A stretch of 26,309 nt of DNA from Magnaporthiopsis rhizophila (GCA_003049465.1 PYSS01000035.1:258306-284614), one strand, 5' to 3'; counted from the first letter of the stretch, positions 1-9,130 are shown. Numbers and translations: made by a program. Notes: generated from the sequence alone by a model not told the origin.

Positions 1-30
<30 letters not shown>
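1..30. repeat. poly-T tract at window edge
   Basis: The window opens with 30 consecutive T residues. It is a plain homopolymer; its true length cannot be known because it runs into the edge. Confidence 0.9.
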
Positions 31-31
<1 letters not shown>

Positions 32-1095
32 TATCTCTTCGCCCTAGAACGGAAAGGGTGGCCCGCAGACCACACCCCCTTGGCAGCGCGGCCCAAGCTA
101 GGTACCTAGGGCCCAAGAAGCAGGGCAGCCCGGCCAGGCGAAGGAAAGGGACCAGACGGTTACGACCAACGTCTTTTGGCTGCCCGCCAGGTTGGGCGTG
201 ATTCAAATAAACACCGCCATCCACTCCCACCGAGCCCATCACTCCCAAGCCAAGTCGAGCGTCATCCACTCGCCCCCTTGTTGATATCTCTGTGTGTGTG
301 GTTTTCTTTTTTTTTTTCACTCTTTTTTCCCCTTCTTTTTTTGCCCATTTGTACTATTCCATTCCTTGTTAGTCCCTATTTTTTCCGCTCCCCGAGGCTC
401 CGCCTTGCCATTGGTGCCCGGACACTGCTAAACGAGTGGTTGCTTTGTTTTTTTATTTATTTTATTTTTTTATGCAAAAAAAAAAAAAAAAAAAACACCC
501 CCCAGCACTGCGGCTACCGCTCACCGAACAGCCCTCCCTTTTTATATTTCTCTTCCTTTCGTTCTAATTTTGGTCGCTTTCTGCGGTGCTCAGTCGTCGA
601 CTCTGCCCGGCAAAGAGCATTCCCCCTGTTTTCCCTGCTGCTGCATGCTCGACGTCGCGACAAGGTCCGGATTGGTCTTCCCGCCTGGCACACCAACGAT
701 CCACCACTACCACCACCACCACATCCACCACTGCTGGAACAGGACAGCCGACACGAGTTCTCCTTCCTCGTCCACACATCACCACCCTGTGCAAATCGGC
801 GACGTGTCGCGTCGGCACTTCTCGTCCTGCCCGTCTGGGTCTTTGCACCTCTTGGCAGAAACGACTTTCTCACAAACCTTCTTTTGGGTTTCTGTCAGGC
901 ACGCCAACCCATACTGCCAACCGAACCCCTACAAAGCGTGGCCGTTGTTCCTATTTTTATTTTATCTCTTTTCTGCCGCTGTCGCCCCGGGACGTTGGTT
1001 TTTTCTGTTTTAATTAAACGCCGTGAGCTCACCTCTCTGTGGGCTGGCGTGCATGCGCGCTTCGCCAGCCAAGCGCCACCATGCCTTCACGATAC
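31..1095. other. CT-rich upstream/leader region of the Rsr1-type GTPase gene
   Basis: I see no convincing gene here. The stretch is strongly pyrimidine-rich on the + strand, as is common around fungal promoters and 5' leaders, and includes a run of 20 A at 476-495. The long open frames crossing it translate to Pro/Ser/Phe/His-rich low-complexity sequence with no domain. A palindromic CTAGGTACCTAG lies at 98-109. It probably contains the promoter and part of the leader of the downstream GTPase gene, but no TATA box or transcription start can be fixed. Confidence 0.5.
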
Positions 1096-2663
1096 ATGCC
1101 TGCGTAAGGTTTTTGCCCACTTCTCTTCTCCCGTTTCCTCCGTGCCATCGCCGATCCCGGTGCACTCTATCTACCTATCCTTATCGTCGTTGCCACCCCC
1201 CGCGGCCCTTCCCGACATCTCCCCAGTCCGGGGCTCCCGCTGCAGGCCGGGCGGCGACTTTCTTCAGCCTCCTGCCGCAATGTCACCATCACCACCACCA
1301 TCACTGCCGTCGCCGCCGCCATCACTACCACCATCGCCACACCTACTCTGACCCTCACTCACTGCCGACAACGAGCCCGATCTTGTTTGTTGTCTGTCCG
1401 CTCTACTAACCGCGTTTGGCAAAATAGGCGCGAGTTTCACATAGTCGTCCTGGGCGCCGGTGGGTTTGCTCCCACGCCTTTGCATCCTCGCTGAAACAGA
1501 TCTGTTTGAAGCGGCACGACTCGGATCGCATCACGCTGACCCATTTACCTTTCTCCGCTGGTCCAGGTGGTGTGGGGAAGAGCTGTTTGACTGGTATGCC
1601 CCTCCCTTCCGCTCCATTATCTCGCCCGTCTTATGCCTCTGCCCTGTTGTGATCCTTGTCGGGAAACCAAACACGTTGCGTCACGTGCTCTTTCCCATCT
1701 GCGCGTCGTCGGCCAACCCATGATCCCATGATGCACCAGGACTAATGCGTTTTCTCACCCTTGCCAGCACAATTTGTCCACAACGAGTGGATCGAGAGCT
1801 ATGATCCCACCATAGAGGACTCGTACCGGACACAAGTCTCCGTCGATGTGAGCTGCTTCCAGGTCTTTCCCTGTTTCCCCTGCCTCCCTATCTCGTCGTG
1901 TCGATGCGGGGTTACTCGAGTGTCCGATTACATAAGCTGACACGATTGTGTACGGTCGTAGGGACGGCAAGTGGTCTTGGAGATGTAAGCCAATGGATTC
2001 AACAGGCCATAGAACTTCTGCCAGGGGATGGGTCGTACCACAGATGTGTCCATGTATTTACTGACACTCTCGATGTAGACTTGACACGGCTGGAACGGAA
2101 CAGTTTGGTATGTGTGCCGTCGTTGCCCCGACACAGCAGCCTGGACATTCTGCTGACAGACTATATAGTTGCTATGCGAGATCTTTACATGAAGACGGGC
2201 CAAGGATTCCTGCTAGTCTTCAGCATCACGTCACAGTCCTCACTGGCCGAGCTAGGCCAGCTGAGAGAGGAGATCATCAGGATCAAAGAGGACGACAACG
2301 CACCAATCGTCATCTGCGGCAACAAGGCCGACCTCGAGGACCAGCGGACAGTGGCCCGCACCAAGGCTTTTTCCATATCACAACGCTGGCATGCTCCATA
2401 CTACGAAGCCAGCGCAAGGACAAGGAGTAAGAAGATATGCCCCGCCCTTCGCGGAAATAAACAAGTACTTACGCTGGCTTTTCCTGATAGCAAACGTCGA
2501 TGAGGTGTTTATCGATCTCTGCCGCCAGATGCTGCGTCGAGACAGCACACATGGCAGTCCCTATTACGGTGACGACGAGTACAGGAATGACGGCGGCGCG
2601 CTGTCAACAAAACCCTACAAGAAGAGTAGAAGCAGAAGACACAACAAATGCATCATCCTATGA
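1096..2663 (+). CDS. RSR1: Rap/Rsr1(Bud1)-type Ras-family small GTPase, 8 exons
   Basis: Membrane-anchored GTP/GDP switch. In yeast Rsr1/Bud1 places Cdc42-driven polarity; in filamentous fungi it contributes to hyphal growth direction. I infer exons 1096-1103, 1428-1459, 1567-1593, 1768-1847, 1962-1984, 2079-2107, 2169-2426 and 2491-2663. They join to a gap-free 209-residue protein. The P-loop GAGGVGKS is at 12-19, switch I DPTIEDSY at 35-42 and DTAGTEQF at 59-66. Thr replaces the Ras Gln61, the hallmark of Rap/Rsr1. GNKADLE is at 117-123 and EASAR at 146-150. The tail is polybasic (KKSRSRRHNK) and ends in CIIL, a CaaX box whose final Leu predicts geranylgeranylation. The start at 1096 gives MPAREFHIVV; its GTAAGG donor and the acceptor at 1427 fit in phase. 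Core exons are secure; the 8-nt first coding exon is an inference. Confidence 0.9.
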
Positions 2664-3337
2664 CGAACAACGACGAGTCGATATTCCCAGCATCTTCCTT
2701 ATCCACACCCTAGCACCTCGGTTCCCTTGAAAGAAGAAGAAAAAGAAAACACATGGGTTTTGGGATGCCCCATACGGCGCGAGCTTATAGACTGCCCTGC
2801 CTTGTTCGTGCATGAATCTCTGTTCATCTTTTGCTTTACACATTCGCTTATATCCCCTCCCCGAGGTCTTTCGGGATTGCCTTTTTTTGGTTTATTTATT
2901 TTATGTCCTCGGTTTTACGGACACCGAGGGAAGAGAAAAAAAAAAGAAGTCGACAAGGCGGCTCCGGGAGACAGCCTCATCCTGTTGTGTCACCCAACTC
3001 TTCCGATCTTCTGTCCTTGTACCCGGAACGTTGTTCCTGAGAAATTTTGTCTAGGATCTATCATTTCATGTTCCAGGTGGGATCTTTCGGCGTTGGGCAA
3101 GGGCAGCGATGATTTGTAAGTGTGGCCGAGGTCTATATCCTCGCCCGCTGGGACTCTGGGTTTATGTTTATTGGCGCACAATAGAAAGTTGGCCCAAAGA
3201 AGAATAAACGCGAAAGCCAGCAACTGCTATTAGTCCTTGATGCTATACTTTTCTCCGACTGCCATCATATCCACGACGTCGGCGTTGGTGTGCCGTTGCC
3301 GTGGCCTAGAGGGCCGGAATAGTGTGTCCTAGGGCAT
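2664..3337. other. 3' flank of the GTPase gene and intergenic DNA
   Basis: No gene is seen. It presumably holds the 3' UTR and polyadenylation region of the upstream GTPase gene. Short open frames crossing it lack any recognisable domain and show low-complexity composition. Confidence 0.5.
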
Positions 3338-3356
3338 AAAAAAAAATTGAAAAAAA
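3338..3356 (-). terminator. Pol III-type oligo-T terminator of the tRNA-like gene
   Basis: Read on the minus strand, the sequence just after the tRNA-like 3' end carries T7 (3350-3356) and then T9 (3338-3346). Runs of T on the non-template strand are the standard RNA polymerase III stop, so their position only 8 nt beyond the acceptor stem supports a Pol III unit. Confidence 0.6.
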
Positions 3357-3363
3357 GAAGTTG

Positions 3364-3530
3364 CACCGCTGCCGGGATTCGAACCCGGGTCTGATTCCGT
3401 CAAATCACCATATTTTAGCCATCGAGATCGTAAACCTGGGGGACGTGTCCGTCACGGATGGGATCTGCTCACCTCCGCCTGCCTCCGAGAACATCGGAGG
3501 GCGACAAGCTAACCACTGCTATACAGCGGC
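3364..3530 (-). tRNA. tRNA-Arg(CCG)-like gene with A-I paired intron, interrupted in the variable loop
   Basis: On the minus strand GCCGCTG (3530-3524) pairs with CAGCGGT (3371-3365) as an acceptor stem with one G-U pair. The D arm has TAGC and loop AGTGGTTA. The anticodon stem TCGCC/GGCGG encloses loop CTCCGA with anticodon CCG at 3497-3495, after a U33. A 13-nt insert follows A37 (3493-3481) and contains TCGGAGG, complementary to the anticodon loop region, as in spliceable eukaryotic tRNA introns. The T arm CCGGG-TTCGAAT-CCCGG lies at 3388-3372. Between AGGT of the variable loop and the T arm sit 81 additional nucleotides (3470-3390), which a normal class I tRNA lacks. So this is either an interrupted pseudogene or a very unusual tRNA. 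All folding was done by eye. Confidence 0.5.
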
Positions 3531-3659
3531 CGCGTTTTGTAACCACTTGACCACTTTGGGTCAGGTCTGGGTGTTTTTGTTGCATGGCTTGACGCCGAGG
3601 GTGGGTGAAAAGGGGATTTGCTTGACGGGGACTGTTCCCAGTAGGATGGGAGGTTTGGC

Positions 3660-3680
3660 ACCGATATCGTTGATATCGGT
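3660..3680. repeat. 21-bp perfect inverted repeat
   Basis: ACCGATATC and GATATCGGT are exact reverse complements separated by GTT. It lies in intergenic DNA between the tRNA-like gene and the inverted-end element. It could be a hairpin or a dimer-binding site; no function is indicated. Confidence 0.6.
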
Positions 3681-3738
3681 CGATTTGCTGCCCGGCTTGA
3701 TGCTTCCATTTTAGATGTAAGGAGCACATAACTTTAAA

Positions 3739-3953
3739 AAGCAATACACCAAAGGCAATGGGAAAGGAATTAGGAAAAGAAGTAGGAAAGGAAATAAGAA
3801 AAAAAAAATGGGAAAGAAAATAAGAAATAAATAAGAAGGGGGTAGGAAGGGTGGTAGCAATGGAAATACAAAGAATGATTTTTTAAACAGAGGCTGTTTA
3901 TTGCTGCCGCTGTACCTGGTACACCTTATAAGTGGCCTTTTGGTGTATTGCTT
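3739..3953. mobile_element. MITE-like 215-bp element with terminal inverted repeats (candidate)
   Basis: The left arm AAGCAATACACCAAAGGC (3739-3756) is matched by the reverse complement of 3935-3953, which differs by one extra base. The interior is AT-rich and, on the + strand, almost purely purine between about 3757 and 3870. It then has a small hairpin (TAAACAG/CTGTTTA) and no open reading frame of note. Size, inverted ends and lack of coding fit a non-autonomous DNA transposon or a solo hairpin-forming insert. I see no clear target-site duplication, so this remains a candidate. Confidence 0.4.
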
Positions 3954-4373
3954 CTTTTCTAGTCTGCGTGGGGAGGTGTCGTGCGGGTTAGGGTTTTTGG
4001 TAAACCGAGGTAAACTGGCTGGGCTGAGCCTTCCTGTTGGGTAAAATCCAGGCATCCGAGGCCGTCGAGATCCCAGCTAACACAGGTAAACCACCCAAAA
4101 CCAAAACCCCGAAGTCGATATCGGAAACATGGTACATGTCCAGTGGGCAGCTCTGCCGGAGTTTAATAGATCTCGCTGACCTCGTTATTGAACATGCAAG
4201 AATACTACCTAGGTGGGCGGCATCACACAACGGAACCGCTGCCGAACAACCGCCGGAGCGGGCCGGTTATCGGCGTTGGCCCCGCCACGGAGCTGGATGA
4301 GCGGGTCCTGCCCGGGTTTGCCGTCGGGAGCGGGTATACCATACAGAAGGTATTCAACATACACCCCTTTATG

Positions 4374-4402
4374 GCAGCCATTTAGCCGTCACGGTTGGCT
4401 GC
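4374..4402. repeat. nested inverted repeat about 70 bp upstream of the amidase ATG
   Basis: GCAGCCA (4374-4380) pairs with TGGCTGC (4396-4402). Inside this, CCGT and ACGG form a second short stem. It sits within the presumed promoter or leader of the amidase gene and could be a protein-binding dyad or an mRNA hairpin. Confidence 0.45.
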
Positions 4403-4471
4403 TTTGAATATCAAGCCTCGCCCCTCGAGACGCCTTCTCCTTGATCAGCCCAAGCAGCACCAGGCCCGGCA

Positions 4472-6325
4472 ATGGCTGGTCTCTGGGGCGCCTCGACTCG
4501 CCAGGCGGGTCTCGGGCTCCTCTTCCTCTTCCTCATCCTGTCGTCCCTGCCAGCCCGCACATACGCCCTCCAGCCATTCTCTCCCCAGCTGGGGCCTGCA
4601 GACCAGCTCGACGTGCGCGGGATCACCATCGAGGGCATCCACGACGCCCTTCTCAGCGGCGGCGCCACCTGCCGCTCCGTCGTGTCGGCCTTCATCTCCC
4701 GCATCGAGGCTTTCAACCCGTCCATCAACGCCGTGTTGGCCCTGAGCCCGGACCCGCTCGAAGTCGCCGACGCCCTCGACGCCCACCTCGGGTCATTGTC
4801 GTCACGCAACGGCACCGAGCTGCGGCAGCAGCAGCCCCTGTTCTGCGTCCCCGTCCTGCTCAAGGACAACTTCGACGCCGCCAACCTCGCCACCACGGCC
4901 GGCTGCCTCGCGCTGGCGGGAAACCGGCCCGCTGGCGGCGACGGGCCCGTGGTGCGCGCGCTGCGGCGGGCGGGAGCCGTGGTGCTCGGCAAGGCGAGCA
5001 TGCACGAGCTCGCGCTCGAGGGCATCAGCGTCTCGTCGCTGGGCGGGCAGGTCGTCAACCCGTACGACCGCACCCGCACGCCGGGCGGGAGCTCGGGCGG
5101 GTCCGGCGCCGCGGTCGCCGCGTCCTTCGCCGTGCTGGCCACGGGCACCGACACGGTCAACAGCCTGCGCAGCCCCGCGAGCGCCAACGGGCTCGTCAGC
5201 TTCCGCCCGACCCAGGGGTTGATCTCCAGGGCGGGCGTGATCCCCGTCAGCTACACCCACGACGCCGTCGGCGCCATGGGCCGCACCGTGGCTGACGTCG
5301 CCGTCGCGCTGACCGTCATGGCCGGCGTCGAGGGGCGCGGCAACGACGACGACCGGGCCGTCGACAATGCAACCGCGCTGGCGCCGGCAGACGCGCTGGG
5401 TAAGGACTACGTCGCCGAGTCCCTGGTCTGGAAACAGCGGCTTCGCGGCCTCCGCATCGGCGTCCTCGACGGCTTCTTCAACCACACCCCCTCGGCCGAG
5501 ACGACGCCCGTCAACAGCGCCGTGTCGCGCGTGTTGCGTCTCCTCGAGTCCGCGGGTGGTGGCGTCGCCGCCGTCGTCAACATCACAGACCGTCTCTACG
5601 ACGCCCTCGACATCGCCGCCCGCCTCGACGTCCAGCGCTTCGAGTACCGCGAGATGCTCGATTCCTACCTCGCACGCGCAACCGGCCCGGGCGTGCCGCG
5701 CAGCTTTCACGAGCTGTACTACCCCAACCCCAACAACAACAGCAGCACGAGGGGTAAAGACTTCCTCGTCCTCCCGGCGCAGTACGAATACATATCCAGC
5801 GCCTCATCGCTTTCCACCTCGGACGCGGCCTACACCGCCCGGAAGCGCGGCATCGCCGACCTGACAAACTCGCTGCGCGCCACTTTTGCACCCCACAACC
5901 TCGACGCCATAATCTACCCGGAGCAAAAGAACCTCGTCGTCAAGATCGGCTCCCCCAGCCAGGCAGGCCGAAACGGCATCCTGGCCGCCCTGACCGGCTT
6001 CCCCGTCGTCGCCGCCCCGGCCGGATTCGGATTCTCAGCTGCGGCCCCTCCCGGCGACGATGGGGGCGACGACGACGCGCCGGCAGGCGTGCCCATAGGG
6101 ATCGAGATCCTCGGCCTCCCCTGGTCGGAGGGAAAGCTGCTGGGCATCGCGCGCGCACTCGCGGACCTGCTGGCGGAGGGGCCCGCCGTCGTCGGTGGTT
6201 CTACCCGCATCATGCCGCCCTTTGCAAATGCCAGCGTAGAGACGAGAGTCTACGCTGCCGTGCCCGAGATTGTGCCAAATCGGGAAAACATACCGGCTGC
6301 CTACCCGCTTGGCACGTTAGCCTAG
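4472..6325 (+). CDS. secreted amidase-signature (AS) family hydrolase
   Basis: A single-exon 617-residue enzyme of the amidase signature family, which hydrolyses C-N amide bonds. The Ser-cisSer-Lys triad can be placed by its motifs. Lys131 is in VLLKDN, the cis-Ser is Ser207 in PGGSSGGSG, and the nucleophile is Ser231 in GTDTVNSLR; the 24-residue spacing between the serines equals that in the family. The usual Gly-Gly before the nucleophile is replaced by Val-Asn. Residues about 10-32 form a hydrophobic signal peptide ending near TYA-LQP. Several N-glycosylation sequons follow (for example N113-G-T), so secretion or an endomembrane location is likely. The substrate is unknown; this is not the mitochondrial GatA type, given the signal sequence. 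The start at 4472 is the first ATG and gives the signal peptide directly. Coding GC is much higher than in the flanking DNA. Confidence 0.9.
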   Translation: MAGLWGASTRQAGLGLLFLFLILSSLPARTYALQPFSPQLGPADQLDVRGITIEGIHDALLSGGATCRSVVSAFISRIEAFNPSINAVLALSPDPLEVADALDAHLGSLSSRNGTELRQQQPLFCVPVLLKDNFDAANLATTAGCLALAGNRPAGGDGPVVRALRRAGAVVLGKASMHELALEGISVSSLGGQVVNPYDRTRTPGGSSGGSGAAVAASFAVLATGTDTVNSLRSPASANGLVSFRPTQGLISRAGVIPVSYTHDAVGAMGRTVADVAVALTVMAGVEGRGNDDDRAVDNATALAPADALGKDYVAESLVWKQRLRGLRIGVLDGFFNHTPSAETTPVNSAVSRVLRLLESAGGGVAAVVNITDRLYDALDIAARLDVQRFEYREMLDSYLARATGPGVPRSFHELYYPNPNNNSSTRGKDFLVLPAQYEYISSASSLSTSDAAYTARKRGIADLTNSLRATFAPHNLDAIIYPEQKNLVVKIGSPSQAGRNGILAALTGFPVVAAPAGFGFSAAAPPGDDGGDDDAPAGVPIGIEILGLPWSEGKLLGIARALADLLAEGPAVVGGSTRIMPPFANASVETRVYAAVPEIVPNRENIPAAYPLGTLA

Positions 6326-7046
6326 GTGTAGATAGCTTTAAGTATGGATAAAGAGTAAAATCTATCTTTTTCGTCCTTTTTTCCTTCTTTTTCCTTTTTT
6401 TTCTCTTGGCTTTATATATGCGGTTACCACGAGTGGGCAGTGCTTCGGCATGACCCTGGGGCGTACCGGATGGGCATAAGCATTGGTATGTGCGTTTACC
6501 GCACGAAGATCGTAGTGCAACATAATTGTTTACATCCACATCCGACTTCGGTGACATTTACCCAAGCACTGGCAGCCAAAACATCAACGAGAGTGTATAG
6601 AGAATGGCTATTCTAGTTTACATCTACTCACGCCCGGTTTGGAGCTTTTACGGCATGTGCTTGCAAGGTTGGATGAACTCTTTTTCTGATTCCTGTTTAA
6701 GTTTGGTCTACCTAGAGGGCAAAATGGTACGAGATGGTCTCCTGGCGGTCGTGCAAGAAGCAGCTGTGTCTCTAGATGTAGGTCCTAAGACCAATAACCG
6801 CAAATGTCCGCCAAGTAGACCGACCCCCTCTAGAAGACCTTGTTTCTTGATTTTCCTTGATTTTCCTTGGCCTGTCGTGGCCTCTTGATCATGGCCTATG
6901 GCCCCAAAAAATTCCTCCAGTCATTCCCCTTACATTTCCAGGCTCATCTCAACTGGTGTGCTCAGGGCGCGGTAGCCCGGCTGTGGGTTCTCAACGAGAG
7001 AGTCTAGTTCGGGCATCACTTCCGAACCAGACGCTCTGTCAACCAC
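6326..7046. other. convergent intergenic region between amidase and helicase genes
   Basis: The two genes converge here, so it should hold both 3' UTRs. It has T-rich and pyrimidine-rich runs near 6365-6405. I find no supported gene; the one + strand open frame near 6604-6888 has no recognisable domain. Confidence 0.5.
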
Positions 7047-9025
7047 TTACCAGCCAGTGCCACCGCTTCCCCAAGAACCCTCCTGCTGAGTCTCCTCGTT
7101 GGCGGGAGTCTCCTCATCCGCGGGGGCCTCCCAAGCCTTAGGAGAGTCGTCAGACTTCTCCTCGGCAGGAGCGGCGCCCCAGCCACCACCCGAGTCGTCC
7201 TTGTCGTCGTCAGCGGCACCCCAGCCGCCACCGGCGTCACCGCCATTGTTGGCATTCTCCTCCTCAAAGTCCGAATCGGCCTCAAACTTGAGATTCTCAC
7301 GAGCCTCACCCTCAGGAACGTGGTGAGCAAGGAACTCGGGGATCTCCTGGTTGGTCTCCAGCATGGTGCGCACAAGGACGCTCGCAAGAGACTCGTCGCG
7401 ATCCGTGAAGAACGAGGTGGCAAGGCCCTTGTGACCAATGCGGCCAGTGCGACCGATGCGATGGGTGTACTCCTCGATTCCGCCATAGTCAAGGCTGGGC
7501 AGATCGTAGTTGATGACATGCGAGATGTTGCGAACGTCAATGCCACGAGCCGAGACGCCGGTGGCGATCATGATGGGCGTAATTCCCTTGCGGAAGGCAC
7601 GGAGAGCGTCCTCACGCTCACGCTGGGTCCGGTCAGCATGCATCGACGTGCAAGGAAGAAGGTGCTGATTGTAAAGATAGTCATCCAGCTCATCCGCCGT
7701 GTGCTTCGAGTTCACGAAGATGAGGGTGCGCTGAGGCGGCATCGAGGCCAGAAGGTCAGTGAGCGCCTGGCGCTTGTTGAAGGGCGCCGTCTCGACAACT
7801 GTCTGGATGATGTTGCCATGGGTGCTGCCAGCACGACCGACACGGAAGCGGACATGAGACTCGGAAAGGTGAGACTTGGCGAGATCGCGAATCTTCTTCG
7901 GGAAAGTGGCCGAGAAAAGAAGGTAGTTGATGTTGCCCGCCTCCTGCCCTGATTAGTTCGCGTCGAGTGTTAGAATGGTCTCTGGTAAAGGAGGAGGGGG
8001 GTTTCTGATATGACATAGAAGAGGGCAAACTTACCTCCACCAGAGAGAATCTTCTCGAGGTCCTCAACCCAGTCATCATGCAGCATCTCATCCGCCTCGT
8101 CAATGACCATGTACTTGACGCGACGCATGGTCAAGAGATCGGGGCGCTCCATGAAGTGGATCAGGCGACCGGGAGTGGCGCAGAGGATGTCGCAGCCCTT
8201 GCCGATCTGACGACGCTGGTGGGTGAAGGGACCACCTCCGTAGACAACGCCAGGGCGAAGCATGCTGCGGTAGCAGAGCTTGCGAGCCTCGTTGAAGATT
8301 TGGATAGCGAGCTCGCGAGTCGGGCAGATGATCACAACCAGCGGCTCGGCGAGAATGGGGCCATGAACGTCAAAGTTGTAAGTGGCCGGGTTAGGACGAG
8401 GGGCCGCGAGCTTCTTGGCCTTCCCCATGAGCTTGTTGAGGATGGGAATCAGGAAAGCGGCAGTCTTTCCGGAGCCAGTCTGCGCGATACCGATCACGTC
8501 ATGGCCCTCGCGAATGGCGGGAAGGCAGTACGACTGGATCGGAGTCGGCACCTTGTAGCCGCACAGCTCAATGTTCCTCAGCATAGCAGGATGCAGGCCA
8601 GCATCCTGAAACTTGAGCGCAGGAGTGACGCGGACCGGGCCCTCCTGGATGAGGTTGATCTGGGCAATGCTGGAGAAGTCGATACCGGCAGAGCCATGGT
8701 CCTTGCTCTGTGGGCCGAAGAGCTCCTCCTCAAGCTCGGGGACGATAGGGCCCAGGTCACCCTCGTCGCCATCCCACTCGTAGATGCGAGCGTCTCCCTC
8801 CCACTCCTCACGGCGCGAATCGGAGCCGTACGCATCGTAGTCATAGGCCGTACGGGTGACCCAGCCGCCCTGAGACTCCAGGTTCTGAGTCTTGGAAGTC
8901 TGAGTCTCGGCAGGGCCCTTGTCAGTGCTGGGAAGGTTGGCGGCCATCTCGCCGGTCGCGAAGGCGTCGTTAGCCTGGCCCCCCTGCTGGGTGTCAGGCT
9001 CGTTGGAGGTCTCCCAACCAGACAT
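7047..9025 (-). CDS. DEAD-box ATP-dependent RNA helicase, Ded1/DDX3/Vasa-like, with WG/GW tail
   Basis: RNA-dependent ATPase that unwinds or remodels RNA, with likely roles in mRNA translation or granules. Exons are 9025-8035 and 7948-7047, with one 86-nt intron (GTAAGT donor, CTAATCAG acceptor); joined they encode 630 residues. All core motifs are present: Q motif GYKVPTPIQ about 156-164, I AQTGSGKT 181-188, Ia PTRELA 235-240, Ib TPGR 284-287, II DEAD 309-312, III SAT 343-345, IV LIFVNSK 406-412, V ARGID 464-468, VI HRIGRTGR 493-500. The N-terminus is acidic and Gln/Asp-rich. The C-terminus (about 560-630) is acidic and glycine-rich, with five tryptophans in WG/GW-like settings. It lacks the RGG-rich ends of typical Ded1, so it may be a paralogue rather than the main Ded1. 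The ATG at 9025 follows a probably spliced leader. Confidence 0.9.
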
Positions 9026-9081
9026 TTTGGCTGTTGTCAGACTATTGCCTCGGTCAAATTAGTTTTCATTCCAAGTTCTAA

Positions 9082-9130
9082 CTGCAATGGATGCCCAAAG
9101 TGAATGGATGATCTCGGGTGTAGGACTTAC
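9082..9130 (-). other. candidate 49-nt intron in the helicase 5' UTR
   Basis: On the minus strand a perfect GTAAGT donor starts at 9130, and a pyrimidine-containing acceptor ending CATTGCAG stops at 9082, 57 nt before the start codon. Size and sites suit a small fungal leader intron, but there is no transcript evidence. Confidence 0.45.

Noticed and set aside
176..1351. 391-codon open frame upstream of the GTPase gene
   Set aside because: It is Pro/Ser/Phe/Leu low complexity arising from CT-rich DNA, has no ATG at its apparent start, and overlaps the inferred first coding exon and intron of the GTPase gene.
4411..5187. 258-codon minus-strand open frame within the amidase gene
   Set aside because: Antisense shadow of a GC-rich gene; the + frame carries the catalytic motifs. 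Several similar frames overlap the same gene.
8078..9103. 341-codon + strand open frame opposite the helicase
   Set aside because: It mirrors the helicase exon exactly and has no domain; the minus strand encodes all helicase motifs.
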